Shown: positions 33,254-41,697 of the stretch, piece by piece
How the letters are laid out: every line of letters begins with the position of its first letter
How positions within the stretch are numbered: position 1 is the first letter of the stretch
Origin: Streptomyces sp. NBC_00178
GTDB taxonomy: Bacteria; Actinomycetota; Actinomycetes; Streptomycetales; Streptomycetaceae
DNA: 64,000 nt
Direction: 5' to 3'
Assembly (NCBI RefSeq): GCF_036206005.1
Contig: NZ_CP108143.1
Coordinates: forward strand, 6,849,501 to 6,913,500
Made by a program: the position numbers and the translations under genes
The notes under the pieces: generated by a model
The model's input: only the letters and a program-made list of their open reading frames with translations
Databases searched by the model: none
Told to the model about the DNA's origin: nothing

Positions 33254-34531
33254 TCACGGCGACGCCGATCCGGCGCGTGGCAGTTCGGCCTGGCGTACCG
33301 CCGCGGACCGCAGGGCGACGAGTGCGCCGATCCCGGCGAACGCGCCGCACCCCACGAAGACAGGAGCGGCACCCCAGGCCCCGATGGCCGCACCGACGAG
33401 GGGATAGCTCAGTGGAGCCAGGCCGAGCACGCTAAGCATGACGACCGATGTCACCCGGCCCAGATAGGCGGGGTCCGCCGCGGTCTGCACGAGGGCGTTC
33501 CCCAGACTTCCGCAGAGGCCCATGGCGGCGCCCACGGCCGTGGCCAGCGCGACGGCGAGCGGCAGGCTCGGCACCAGTGCGATGGCTGCCCCGCCCACGC
33601 ACCCCACGGGCAGTGTGCCGACGAACAGCCTTCCGGCCCGTGGCAGACCTCCGGCGATCGTGAGCAGCACCGCGCCGGCGGCGGCACCCGCCCCGAAACC
33701 GCTGACGATCCATCCGTATCCCGAAGGGCCCCAGCCGCGCTCGCTGTTGAGCAGCACCATGCCGACGTTGAGTATGCCGATGAGCCCCAGTTCGGTGATG
33801 GCGGTGACCACGACGAGCGGGCCGATCAGACGATGGCGGCGTACGTAGCGCAGACCGTCCACGAGGCCCGTGCCCGGGACGGCGCCTGCCGCCGGCCGCT
33901 CGTGGCCGTGCCCGGCGAGAGGGCGGAGCCGCACCGTCAGCAGGAGCGGCAGAGACAGCGCGAAGAGCAGTCCGGCGACCGCGAAGGTGGTGGCCGCTCC
34001 GCCGAACCCCATGGTGAGTCCGCCGATCGGTGGTCCCACGATCTGGCTGAACCGCATCGACAGCGATTTCATACCGGTGAGGCGTGCGAGCTGGTCCGGC
34101 GTGGTCATCCGCGGCGGCAGTGCCCCCACCGCCGGTACGAACAGCGCATCGACCGCGCCGAAGACCAGGGCCAGCGTCACCAGGATCCACACGGCGGGTG
34201 CGGTCACCGCCACGAAGGCCGCCACGAGGAGGATGAACAGACAGCGCACGGAGTCACCGGCGATCACCACCCTGCGCAGCCCCCACCGGTCGGCCGCCAC
34301 CCCGCCGCCCAGCATGAGCAGGGCTCTCGGTAACGCGCCCGCGGCCATCACCAGGCCGACCTCGGTCGGCCCCGCCACCTTCTGAGCGGACCAGCCCAGT
34401 GCCACGAAGTACACACCGTCGCCTACGAGGGACAGCGTGAACGCCGCCAGCCATCGGAGGACGTTGCCGTCGCGGTACGCGGGCCGGAGTCCGGCGGGTC
34501 GTTCGTGAGCGGTCTTGACCAGGGAAGCCAT
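33254..34531 (-). CDS. MFS efflux-type transporter with a TTA codon
   Basis: 425 aa, 12 predicted membrane helices, resembling the MFS_3 (enterobactin-exporter-like) family of drug or metabolite exporters; a conserved GGGVAADRWGLRRV loop lies between helices 2 and 3. Leu67 is encoded by TTA (34331-34333), so translation should need the bldA tRNA. GGGAG precedes the ATG. It is 53 bp downstream of an ArsR-family regulator on the same strand; that pairing suggests ligand-induced efflux. Substrate unknown. Confidence 0.9.
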   Translation of the reverse strand: MASLVKTAHERPAGLRPAYRDGNVLRWLAAFTLSLVGDGVYFVALGWSAQKVAGPTEVGLVMAAGALPRALLMLGGGVAADRWGLRRVVIAGDSVRCLFILLVAAFVAVTAPAVWILVTLALVFGAVDALFVPAVGALPPRMTTPDQLARLTGMKSLSMRFSQIVGPPIGGLTMGFGGAATTFAVAGLLFALSLPLLLTVRLRPLAGHGHERPAAGAVPGTGLVDGLRYVRRHRLIGPLVVVTAITELGLIGILNVGMVLLNSERGWGPSGYGWIVSGFGAGAAAGAVLLTIAGGLPRAGRLFVGTLPVGCVGGAAIALVPSLPLAVALATAVGAAMGLCGSLGNALVQTAADPAYLGRVTSVVMLSVLGLAPLSYPLVGAAIGAWGAAPVFVGCGAFAGIGALVALRSAAVRQAELPRAGSASP

Positions 34532-34584
34532 CGTCTTCTCCCGTGAGTCGGAGTCGGAGTCGGGTCCGGGAAGGGCGGGGGAGT

Positions 34585-35178
34585 TCAGGGGCGGAACGGG
34601 AAGCCGTACATGTGCACCGCCACCCGCTCGCGTCCGCCGGTCTCGCCGGCGGCCTCGGCTGCCTTGCCCCGCTCACGCCAGCGCCGGGACAGCGCCATCA
34701 ACTCGAAGTTCATCTCCGCCAGTTCAGGAGCGGTGAGGGCGAACAGGTACTCCGAACTGAACGCCGCGTTCGACCACTCCTCGTCCCAGGTGCCCGCCTG
34801 GTCCAGATAGGTGCGGTGCAGGGCGGTGCGGCTGTCCATGATGCTTCGGGTCACCGCGCCCAGAACTGCCGCACCCTCGGGCGTCTTCCTGAAGTCCGAG
34901 TCCCGGAAGCCCCAGCCCTCCTCCGAAGCCACCTGCCACCACCGCTCACGCCCGTCGGTGCCGCCCTCGGACGCCCCGGCGACGAAGCCGTGTTCCGCCA
35001 GCTTGCGCAGGTGATAGCTGACCAGGGACGGAGCCTGATCGACCTGTTCCGCGAGCTGTGAGGCGGTCGCGGTTCCGGCTGCGTAAAGGAGCCGGTAGAG
35101 CTGCATCCTCAGGGGGTTGGTGAAGGCCTTGAGGCGGGAGAGGTCGGTGATCTTCTCGGGCGTGGGCTTCGGCTGCAT
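34585..35178 (-). CDS. ArsR-family (HTH_20) transcriptional regulator
   Basis: 197 aa from ATG 35178. Winged helix in the first 90 residues (LKAFTNPLRMQLYRLLYAAGTATASQLAEQ and SLVSYHLRKLAEHGFV), followed by a C-terminal helical domain with several Trp residues (ERWWQVASEEGWGF) likely to form the effector site. No metal-binding cysteines. First gene of a two-gene operon with the MFS transporter, which it probably represses. Confidence 0.88.
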   Translation of the reverse strand: MQPKPTPEKITDLSRLKAFTNPLRMQLYRLLYAAGTATASQLAEQVDQAPSLVSYHLRKLAEHGFVAGASEGGTDGRERWWQVASEEGWGFRDSDFRKTPEGAAVLGAVTRSIMDSRTALHRTYLDQAGTWDEEWSNAAFSSEYLFALTAPELAEMNFELMALSRRWRERGKAAEAAGETGGRERVAVHMYGFPFRP

Positions 35179-35195
35179 GAGGGCAGCGTAGGTAT

Positions 35196-35225
35196 GAAAA
35201 CTAATTTGCGCAATAAAAATTTCGC
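35196..35225 (-). promoter_or_regulatory. AT-rich promoter/operator region of the arsR-MFS operon
   Basis: An unusually AT-rich island starting 18 bp before the regulator ATG. It contains the palindrome TTGCGCAA (35206-35213) and two AATTT-GCG/CGCA-like half-sites, fitting an autoregulatory operator overlapping the promoter. Confidence 0.4.
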
Positions 35226-35362
35226 ATCGTGCGGTGCGTGAGCCACGGACCAACTGCGGTGCGGGCAGGGCTATATGGTGTGGCGCCCGGCTTGGGCGAT
35301 CCGGCCGTTTCCTGCCGGACGGGGCACGGAACAGGCGGCGCCCACGGGCCCGCCATCAGCGC

Positions 35363-35941
35363 TCAGCCGTGGTCGGGACGCAGCCTGCGGTTGGTCCCGG
35401 ACCGGCCGATGTCCAGGTCCAGGAACGTGGAGAGCCCGGTGCCGCTGTTCCAGAAGCCGAGCAGGTCGACATCGACCAGGGTCAGGCGCTGTGCTTCGGC
35501 GAACGCGCGAGCAGGGCCGGTGAAGACGCAGGACGCGACGAACAGGGGCACATCGGCACCATGGTGCGCGCGGGCGGTGCCGTTGAAGGTCTGGATGTCC
35601 CTGCTTCCCACCGCGCGGTGCTTCGCGTAGCGCTTGCACTGCACGACCAGTTTTCTGCCGTCCGGCAGGAAGCCGATCACATCGGCGCCCAGGTCGCCGG
35701 CGCCTCCGACCCGTCGGACGGCGGTGCAGCCGTCGCGACGGCACAACTCCGCCACGTACTCCTCGAACTCGCGATCGTTCATCTCCCAGACCGCGTCCAG
35801 CGACCGCCGGGCTCGTCGACGCGCGTCCTCGGAGAGCCGGGCCGCCTCGGCCCTCGCCTCACGCCGTCCCGCACGTACGATTCCCGTGACCACGGCCGAG
35901 GAGACCCCGGCGACCAGCGCCACCAGCCATGCCGTCCCCAT
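35363..35941 (-). CDS. Membrane-anchored Mrr-type restriction endonuclease-like protein
   Basis: 192 aa. An N-terminal membrane helix (about 3-23) is followed by a basic linker and a PD-(D/E)xK nuclease domain of the Mrr_cat family: REFEEYVAELCRRDG helix, catalytic Asp87 in GDLGADVIG and Gln101-x-Lys103 in VVQCKRY. Mrr-like enzymes cleave modified DNA or act in DNA turnover. With a membrane anchor and no modification partner, defence against incoming DNA at the membrane is possible but unproven. Confidence 0.85.
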   Translation of the reverse strand: MGTAWLVALVAGVSSAVVTGIVRAGRREARAEAARLSEDARRRARRSLDAVWEMNDREFEEYVAELCRRDGCTAVRRVGGAGDLGADVIGFLPDGRKLVVQCKRYAKHRAVGSRDIQTFNGTARAHHGADVPLFVASCVFTGPARAFAEAQRLTLVDVDLLGFWNSGTGLSTFLDLDIGRSGTNRRLRPDHG

Positions 35942-36200
35942 GCGTGCCCCCCGGTCGAGTGCCGTCCGACCTGTGGCTCCCCAAGCAGCGGCACTTTCAT
36001 CCGGAGACGACTGGTCCAGATCCGGCCATTCAGGGGCGCCGAGCGCGGAGGCGGTGGTGACGAGCCGGCTTGTCGCGCAGAGGCGACCCGTGGCGACCCG
36101 TGCCGGAAGCCGGTGCGGGCGGTCCGTGCGTCCAGCGCGGCGCCGCCTGTCGGCTCACACGGTCGACACCTCTGTCGTCTGCGAGGGTCCGAGCGAGGTG

Positions 36201-36617
36201 TCAGCGGGTGTTCCGCGGCTCCGTGCCGTGCGGGCCCTGTCGTTGAGCGGCGGGCACCGCGCACGCCGGAGTGCCGCCGGGCATCCTGTCGCGGTGGTTC
36301 GCCACGAGCCGGTAGACGCCGTGGGCGAGCAAGCGGGCCGGGGGCAGGGTGAGCAGTGCGCCCAGGACGCTCCAGACCCCACCGGAGCTCAGCAGGAGCT
36401 TGGCGACGGCCTGGGCGCCGCCGTACACCGAGCCGTTCGGAGTGGTCCACAGGAGTTCGTACTCGGCCCGTTCCCGGGTGACGCCGAGTGACTCCAGATC
36501 CGCGAACTGCCAGGGCGTGATCTCGCAGCGGGGCCGCAGGCGGCGTTCGGCGAAGACGACCGACGACGTGCAGAAAGCGCAGTCTCCGTCGTAGATGAGC
36601 ACAGGTCGGGTCCGCAT
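36201..36617 (-). CDS. DCC-family thiol-disulfide oxidoreductase (DUF393)
   Basis: 138 aa. YDGDCAFC at 9-16 gives the DxxCxxC motif (Cys13, Cys16) of the DCC family, with a thioredoxin-like fold predicted. A hydrophobic helix (about 75-100) is family-typical. Start chosen at ATG 36617 just before the motif; ATG 36635 is also possible and neither has a good ribosome site. Redox partner unknown. The gap 35942-36200 is empty. Confidence 0.85.
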   Translation of the reverse strand: MRTRPVLIYDGDCAFCTSSVVFAERRLRPRCEITPWQFADLESLGVTRERAEYELLWTTPNGSVYGGAQAVAKLLLSSGGVWSVLGALLTLPPARLLAHGVYRLVANHRDRMPGGTPACAVPAAQRQGPHGTEPRNTR

Positions 36618-36720
36618 ACGCCCATGATGCCGCATCCCGTGTCCCGCAGTGTGCCGCCGTCGGTGCGGGACAGTGGTGGGGTGCGGGCGCGGACGATCCG
36701 TCCGCCGCCCTGCCGATGCT

Positions 36721-37398
36721 CTATTCGCTGTGCACGATCTGGATGAGGTTGCCGCAGGTGTCGTCGAACACGGCCGTGGTGACGGGTCCCGTCTCCAGAG
36801 GCTCCTGGGTGAAGTGGACGCCGAGACCGCGCAGTCGGCCGAACTCCGCGTGCACGTCGTCCACGGCGAAGGAGGTCGCCGGAATGCCGTCGTCCACCAG
36901 CGCGCTCTTGTAGGGCCCCACCGCCGGGTGACTGTCGGGTTCCAGCAGCAGCTCGGTCCCGTCGGGCGCTTCGGGGGAGACGAGCGTCAGCCATCGGTGT
37001 TCGCCCAGCGGCACTTCGGTCTTCTTCACGAACCCCAGGATGTCCGTGTAGAAGCGCAGTGCCTTCTCCTGGTCGTCCACGAAGACACTGGACAGGTGGA
37101 TCCTCATGGGTGCGCTCTCCGTCGTTTCGGGCCGAAGCCATCGGTTCAGGATGTGTTCGAGCGGTTCGGCGTCCAGGTCATGGAACTTGTAGCGGCCCTC
37201 GCGCCGCGAACGGACCAGGCCCGCGGACTCCAGAACGGCCAGATGCTGGCTGACCGCCTGGCGTGACAGCCCCGGTCCTTGCTCCGACGCCAGGCGCGCG
37301 CAGATCTCGAACAGGGTCTGACGGCCCCGCTCCGCCAGCCCGTCGAGGATGCGCCGACGGGTCGGGTCGGCCAGCGCCTTGAAAACATCCTCCGCCAC
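36721..37398 (-). CDS. ArsR regulator fused to a VOC domain
   Basis: 225-aa fusion from GTG 37398. Residues 1 to about 95 are an ArsR winged helix (AEDVFKALADPTRRRILDGL, LSRQAVSQHLAVLESAGLV). After a short hinge (TTESAP), residues about 102-225 form a complete VOC/glyoxalase domain starting MRIHLSSVFVDDQEKALRFY. No stop or frame break separates the parts. The VOC pocket may be the ligand sensor, or the protein may be both repressor and detoxifying enzyme. A perfect 9-bp inverted repeat lies 10 bp upstream of the start. Confidence 0.85.
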   Translation of the reverse strand: MAEDVFKALADPTRRRILDGLAERGRQTLFEICARLASEQGPGLSRQAVSQHLAVLESAGLVRSRREGRYKFHDLDAEPLEHILNRWLRPETTESAPMRIHLSSVFVDDQEKALRFYTDILGFVKKTEVPLGEHRWLTLVSPEAPDGTELLLEPDSHPAVGPYKSALVDDGIPATSFAVDDVHAEFGRLRGLGVHFTQEPLETGPVTTAVFDDTCGNLIQIVHSE

Positions 37399-37407
37399 GG
37401 CGCCACC

Positions 37408-37431
37408 ATAGGCAAGCACCCACTTGCCTAT
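37408..37431 (-). promoter_or_regulatory. Perfect inverted repeat at the ArsR-VOC promoter
   Basis: ATAGGCAAG (37408-37416), 6 bp, CTTGCCTAT (37423-37431). The centre is about 21 bp upstream of the GTG start: a classic location for an ArsR autoregulatory operator. Confidence 0.7.
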
Positions 37432-37531
37432 CAAGGGGCGTGTGTGCACGGATGCCGACGGGTAGGGGGACCGGTGGTCCGGCGGCCTCGACCGATGGTT
37501 CGTGATGCGTCCGGCTCGCTCGGAAGTTACC

Positions 37532-37564
37532 GTTTCGCGGGCGTTCACGCGGTTCTCACGTCCG
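37532..37564 (+). promoter_or_regulatory. Probable PHO box (PhoP direct repeats)
   Basis: Three contiguous 11-bp units, GTTTCGCGGGC, GTTCACGCGGT and TCTCACGTCCG, match the layout of Streptomyces PHO boxes (11-bp direct repeats with a GTTCA core). They lie 71-103 bp upstream of a glycerophosphodiester phosphodiesterase gene, a known PhoP-regulon class. Confidence 0.6.
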
Positions 37565-37634
37565 GTCTGCGTCGTGGTCGGCCTCCCCGGATTGGCTTCC
37601 CGACGTCCGGCAATACGAACGTAACGAGGCATAC

Positions 37635-38708
37635 ATGTCCCTGAGGCACACAGCGACCGTCCTGGCCCTTCTCCCCGCACTCGCCGTCCCGGCGGTCGCC
37701 CAGGCGGACACGGCCCACCACGACCACAGACCGCATCGCGGTGCCTCGTTCGACCTTCAGGCCCACCGGGGAGGGCTCGGGATGACCACCGAGGAATCAC
37801 TCGAAGGCTTCGGGAAGGCGATACGCCTGGGGGTCAGCACCCTTGAGCTGGACACCCAGATCACCAAGGATCAGAAGGTCGTCGTGAACCACGACCGTCA
37901 GATCAGTGCGCAGAAGTGCCAGGACACCGGTCCGGTCACGCCGGGCGACCCCATGTACCCGTACGTCCGCAAGTACATCAAGGACCTGACGCTCGAGCAG
38001 ATCAAGAGCATGGACTGCGGTTACCAGCAGCTGCCCGGCTTCCCCGAGCAGGAGCAGGTCAAGGGCTTCCGCATGGTGGAGCTCAAGGACGTGCTCAACC
38101 TGGTCAAGCACTACCGGGCGAAGCACATCAAGCTGAACATCGAGACCAAGGTGGAGGCCGGGGCGCCCGAGCAGACCGCGCCCCGCGAGCTCTTCGTGCG
38201 ACGCGTCTTCGAGGAGATCCACCGCTCGGGCATCGAGAAGCAGGTCACCATCCAGTCCTTCGACTGGGGGGCGCTCAAGGCGATGCACAAGCTCGCGCCC
38301 CGCTACCCCCTGGTGGCCCTGACGAACTACGACTTCCTGCAGGTGGGCAAGCCCGGAGCGTCACCCTGGCTCGGCGGCATCGACGCCGACGACTACGACG
38401 GCGACTTCGTGAAGGCGGCCGCCTCCATCAGCGGAGTCACCGCACTGTCCCCCAACTACGGCTTCCCCCAGAACGGCACCGTCGCGGACCCGGACTTCCG
38501 GTTCTACCCGGACAAGCAGATGGTCTCGGACGCCCACCGGCGCGGACTCAAGGTGATCCCGTGGACCTGTGACGACCCCGCCACGATCGAGGCCCTGATG
38601 GACCTGGGCATCGACGGGCTCATCACCGACTACCCGAACCGCGTGCGGGACATCATGGCCGACCGTGGCATGCGCCTCCCCAAGGCATACCCGGCGCCGC
38701 GCCACTGA
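37635..38708 (+). CDS. glpQ: Secreted glycerophosphodiester phosphodiesterase
   Basis: 357 aa with a signal peptide (about 1-25) and a GDPD TIM barrel. Catalytic/metal residues: His44-Arg45 (AHRGG), Glu54, Glu71 and Asp73 (ELDTQ), His86 (NHDR), plus Glu and His residues further on. It should release glycerol 3-phosphate and an alcohol from phospholipid-derived diesters or teichoic acids outside the cell, supplying phosphate. GAGG precedes the ATG. The upstream PHO-box-like repeats suggest induction by phosphate starvation, as for S. coelicolor glpQ1. Confidence 0.92.
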   Translation: MSLRHTATVLALLPALAVPAVAQADTAHHDHRPHRGASFDLQAHRGGLGMTTEESLEGFGKAIRLGVSTLELDTQITKDQKVVVNHDRQISAQKCQDTGPVTPGDPMYPYVRKYIKDLTLEQIKSMDCGYQQLPGFPEQEQVKGFRMVELKDVLNLVKHYRAKHIKLNIETKVEAGAPEQTAPRELFVRRVFEEIHRSGIEKQVTIQSFDWGALKAMHKLAPRYPLVALTNYDFLQVGKPGASPWLGGIDADDYDGDFVKAAASISGVTALSPNYGFPQNGTVADPDFRFYPDKQMVSDAHRRGLKVIPWTCDDPATIEALMDLGIDGLITDYPNRVRDIMADRGMRLPKAYPAPRH

Positions 38709-38771
38709 CGAGCGACCGCCCGCACCCGCAGGCCGTCGGATCGGTGGCAGATCCATCCCGGACATGAGCGA

Positions 38772-38843
38772 GTCGGACAGTCCCGACGTACCCGTCGCAT
38801 GCCCCGAAGGGGGCTGTGCGCGATGGCGCGGAGACTGTCCGAC
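38772..38843. terminator. Long-loop inverted repeat between convergent genes
   Basis: Arms GTCGGACAGTC (38772-38782) and GACTGTCCGAC (38833-38843) can pair over a 50-base loop between glpQ and the converging small membrane gene. A plausible but unusual terminator. Confidence 0.35.
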
Positions 38844-38865
38844 CCGGTCCTGCCTCAGGCGGAAG

Positions 38866-39036
38866 TCACCGTCTGCCGACGCGGCGTCCATGGCCGATGC
38901 CGGCGACGTGAAGAGCCAGCAGACCGAGCCCGATCAGCATCACATTGACCGAGGAGAAGACATCGTTGGTCGTGATGTCGGCCGCGTTGATCAGGAAGGA
39001 TATGAAGAACAGCACTGCCGCTGCGATTGCCAGCAT
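38866..39036 (-). CDS. Small two-helix membrane protein
   Basis: 56 aa starting MLAIAAAVLFFISFLINAAD; two hydrophobic helices (about 2-18 and 30-47) joined by a short polar loop, with a basic C-terminus (GRRVGRR). AAGGAG lies 7 bp before ATG 39036. I believe similar short hydrophobic proteins are common in Streptomyces, with unknown function. Too short for confident family assignment, but the ribosome site and composition make it a real gene. Confidence 0.7.
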   Translation of the reverse strand: MLAIAAAVLFFISFLINAADITTNDVFSSVNVMLIGLGLLALHVAGIGHGRRVGRR

Positions 39037-39748
39037 GACGTAGCTCCTTAGTCGGTTGGAACCCGTGTGCCCCGGCGCGCGAGATACAGACCTGGCCACG
39101 GGCGTCGTTCGGTCCGGGGCAGCCGGACCGCACCTGCGACAGGCCGGGCCCGCGCCGCGCGTGCCGGCCGGGAGTCGTCGGCCGCCGGGAAGCCCGCCGA
39201 TCGCCGGACGGCGCTGTCACGTTGAGGCGAGGATCCTGCTCGGACGTACGGAGAGGCCGCGTGTACGAGCAACGGCGCACCGAGTTCTCCCGCGACCGGC
39301 TTGACGGGCGTGCGATACCCGACGATCTCCGCTGTTGCCGGTGGCCCAGTGGGACGGCCGCACCGACTTGACCCGTCTTCTCCGCCTCGACTTCCGTCAA
39401 CGCCGCGGCGGGCATGGCCGCATACGTCAAACTCGTGGCGAAGGGCGGAAAGGGCTGGGGTCGGCTACCGGTTGCATCCGCCGAACCCACGGGCCCTGCG
39501 TGGCGCCTCATCGAGTTGGACACCGAGTTCAGCTTCTGGAACATGGAGGAGCCGAGCGCGAGAGACGCGGCCTGCGATGAACGGGCGGACACCGCCGCCC
39601 CGCCGTCCGTCACAGCGGAAGGCGGTCGGTCCGGCGGGCGCAGTTCTGGAGACGGGCCGTTCGCGGAGCGGGCGGCCCACGCCGCGAAGACGTCGTCCGC
39701 TGGGCCCCGTCGGTGCGAGCGGCTGCCTCAGTGGTGCGGGACGGGACC
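39037..39748. other. 712-bp stretch without a supportable gene
   Basis: Open frames here are arginine/serine-rich shadows with no good ribosome sites. A short forward segment around 39235-39400 (VYEQRRTEFSRDRL, then VAQWDGRTDLTRLLRLDF in another frame) looks protein-like but is broken, and may be a decayed gene. Confidence 0.4.
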
Positions 39749-40477
39749 TCACCGCCCGGCAGGGTGCTGGTCGTGCAGCCAGATCCGCAGCGGCCCGATC
39801 GGCTCGAAGCCATGGCGCAACGCCGCTGACAGCGCTTCGCCGTGTTCGTATCCGACCAGTGGCAGAGCGGGGAACAGACCGTGCACCGCCGTGAGCACGA
39901 AGGGCCACGCGGCGTCCGGACCACCTTCCACCGCGAAGACGTTGGAGATGCCCACGGCCCCCTCGCTGACGGTCGCCACGGCGCCGGCTGCGGTCCGGCC
40001 GTCGGACGACCGCTCGGCGAGCACGAAGGTGGCGGGGTCGTCCAGGAGCTCCGGCCGGAAGACATCCGCGTGACCCTCGCCCTGGTCCCAGGTGTCCGCC
40101 CAGGCGCGTAGTTGCGCAGGACTCTCCACCACCTCCCACGCACGATCACCGGTGTCGGCGGACCCGCCGGCCGGCCGGTACACCCACTGAGCCTCGAACA
40201 GGATGCGATAGCCGAGGGCCGACAGGTCGACATCGGCGAAACTGTCCTTGACCGACGCACCGGGCGTCGTGGCGTCCACGCCTTCCGCCACGGTGGCCGG
40301 GGCGGTGTTCGGCGCGAGGGTCACGGCATCGGGGTGGAAGAGCGGCGTCCGGACCGGCGCGTGCCAGACCCTCGTGCCGAACTCGCTCTCCACACCGTGG
40401 GACCGGCTCATCGCGGCACACCACTCGGCGTTGTTCCGGGCGGCCGTCCGGACCAGGTGCTGCCTCGCTGTCGTCAC
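39749..40477 (-). CDS. GNAT-like hypothetical protein
   Basis: 242 aa from GTG 40477. The C-terminal half (TFVLAERSSDGRTAAGAVATVSEGAVGISNVFAVEGG, then GYEHGEALSAALRHGFEPIGPLRIW) follows the last strands of a GNAT fold but lacks a clear acetyl-CoA pyrophosphate loop. The N-terminal half (about 1-110) is a separate domain with RTPLFHPDAVTLAP. Probably a degenerate or divergent acetyltransferase. No operon partner. Confidence 0.7.
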   Translation of the reverse strand: MTTARQHLVRTAARNNAEWCAAMSRSHGVESEFGTRVWHAPVRTPLFHPDAVTLAPNTAPATVAEGVDATTPGASVKDSFADVDLSALGYRILFEAQWVYRPAGGSADTGDRAWEVVESPAQLRAWADTWDQGEGHADVFRPELLDDPATFVLAERSSDGRTAAGAVATVSEGAVGISNVFAVEGGPDAAWPFVLTAVHGLFPALPLVGYEHGEALSAALRHGFEPIGPLRIWLHDQHPAGR

Positions 40478-40662
40478 AGGTGGGGAGCATGGCCCTTCCG
40501 GCAGTTCCTGTCGAACGGTTTTCGCTGTGCTAGGTTCCGTGGCGCCCAGTCCGGCCGACCGAGGAGGTGAGTCCGATCAACGCTGTGACAGGTCGGGCCT
40601 CCCTCACGAGCCGCACAGGCTGAGGGAGTGCCCGCACAAGGCATCCCGAAAGGCGTGAAAGC

Positions 40663-41397
40663 ATGCGTTTCCTCTCTCGTTCCCTGTCCGACGGCGTATC
40701 CGAGGAGCTCATCTCCTTCGGCGCACTTCCCGGTGTGCTGTGGACACGCGAGGGTTCCGTCGGCACCCGCCCGCTGATCCTCATGGGGCACGGCGGCGGT
40801 CAGCACAAGAAGGCTCCCGACATCACGCGGAGAGCCCACCACTTCGTGACCGAGGGCGACTTCGCGGTGGTCGCCGTCGATGTGCCCGGCCACGGCGACC
40901 GGCCGACCGAGGAGGCACTCGACCGGCTCGCGGGGGAGAACCGGGCGCGCATCGACGCGGGCGAAGCACCGGCCCCGCTCATCGCCGGTTTCCAGGCGAT
41001 GGTGGCCCGCCGGACCGTGCCCGAGTGGCGGGCGGTCCTGGACGCGGTCCAGCGGCTGGACCACGTGGGCGCCGGTCCCGTCGGTTACTGGGGGGTGTCG
41101 TTGGGCTGCGGACTCGGCGTGCCCTTTGTCGCTGCCGAGCCCCGGGTCCGCGCCGCGGTACTCGGCCTCGGCGGACTGCCGGACCCCCGGGACGACACCG
41201 CCTCCCGGATCACCGTGCCCGTCGAGTTCCTTCTGCAGTGGGACGACGAGCGGGTGCCCCGCGCGGACGGCCTGGCCCTGTTCGACGCGTTCGCTTCCGC
41301 AGACAAGACGCTGCGTGCCCATCCCGGCCGGCACGCCGGCATCCCGGAACGCGAGCCGGCCGACGCACTGGCTTTCTTCTCCCGGCACCTCCGCTGA
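40663..41397 (+). CDS. Alpha/beta hydrolase (dienelactone-hydrolase-like)
   Basis: 244 aa. Oxyanion-hole HGGG at 43-46, nucleophile elbow G-V-S-L-G with Ser146, acid in LQWDDERVP (Asp194/195) and His224 in HPGRHAGIP: a complete triad. No signal peptide, so cytosolic. Similar Streptomyces proteins are annotated as DLH-family esterases; the substrate is unknown. Monocistronic. Confidence 0.87.
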   Translation: MRFLSRSLSDGVSEELISFGALPGVLWTREGSVGTRPLILMGHGGGQHKKAPDITRRAHHFVTEGDFAVVAVDVPGHGDRPTEEALDRLAGENRARIDAGEAPAPLIAGFQAMVARRTVPEWRAVLDAVQRLDHVGAGPVGYWGVSLGCGLGVPFVAAEPRVRAAVLGLGGLPDPRDDTASRITVPVEFLLQWDDERVPRADGLALFDAFASADKTLRAHPGRHAGIPEREPADALAFFSRHLR

Positions 41398-41697
41398 CAC
41401 AGGGCGCCGCTTCCGCGCGTGCCGGGGCGGGGCTGAGGTGGATGTGTCCGGTAAGGAACGGCCCCGAGTCCAGCCACGTGTGAGCAGTCGTCAGGTTCGG
41501 CGAGCGGTCCCGCCCTGCCGAGTGGGAACTGCCCGCCCAGGCGGCAGGAACTCTCGTGATCCGCCTGCCGAAAGGGCGTGCCGGGAGAATGCGGAGCCAC
41601 ACGCTCCGGCGTGTCGGGGCCGGAGGGCGCTCCGCGGGCCGACGGCCGGTAACCTCGGCCTGACCAGCGAAGACGTGAGCAACCACAGGGAGTCAGG
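41398..41697. other. Intergenic, no gene seen
   Basis: 300 bp between the hydrolase and the M20 peptidase gene. No credible reading frame or strong hairpin was found; it must contain the peptidase promoter. Confidence 0.45.

Noticed and set aside
33395..33420. tRNA-like D-arm (TAGCTCAGTGGAG)
   Set aside because: No anticodon or T-arm follows at proper spacing; it is inside the MFS coding sequence.
39414..40073. Forward 220-codon frame overlapping the GNAT-like gene
   Set aside because: No ribosome site, Ser/Arg-rich after 40 residues, and it overlaps a better-supported minus-strand gene.
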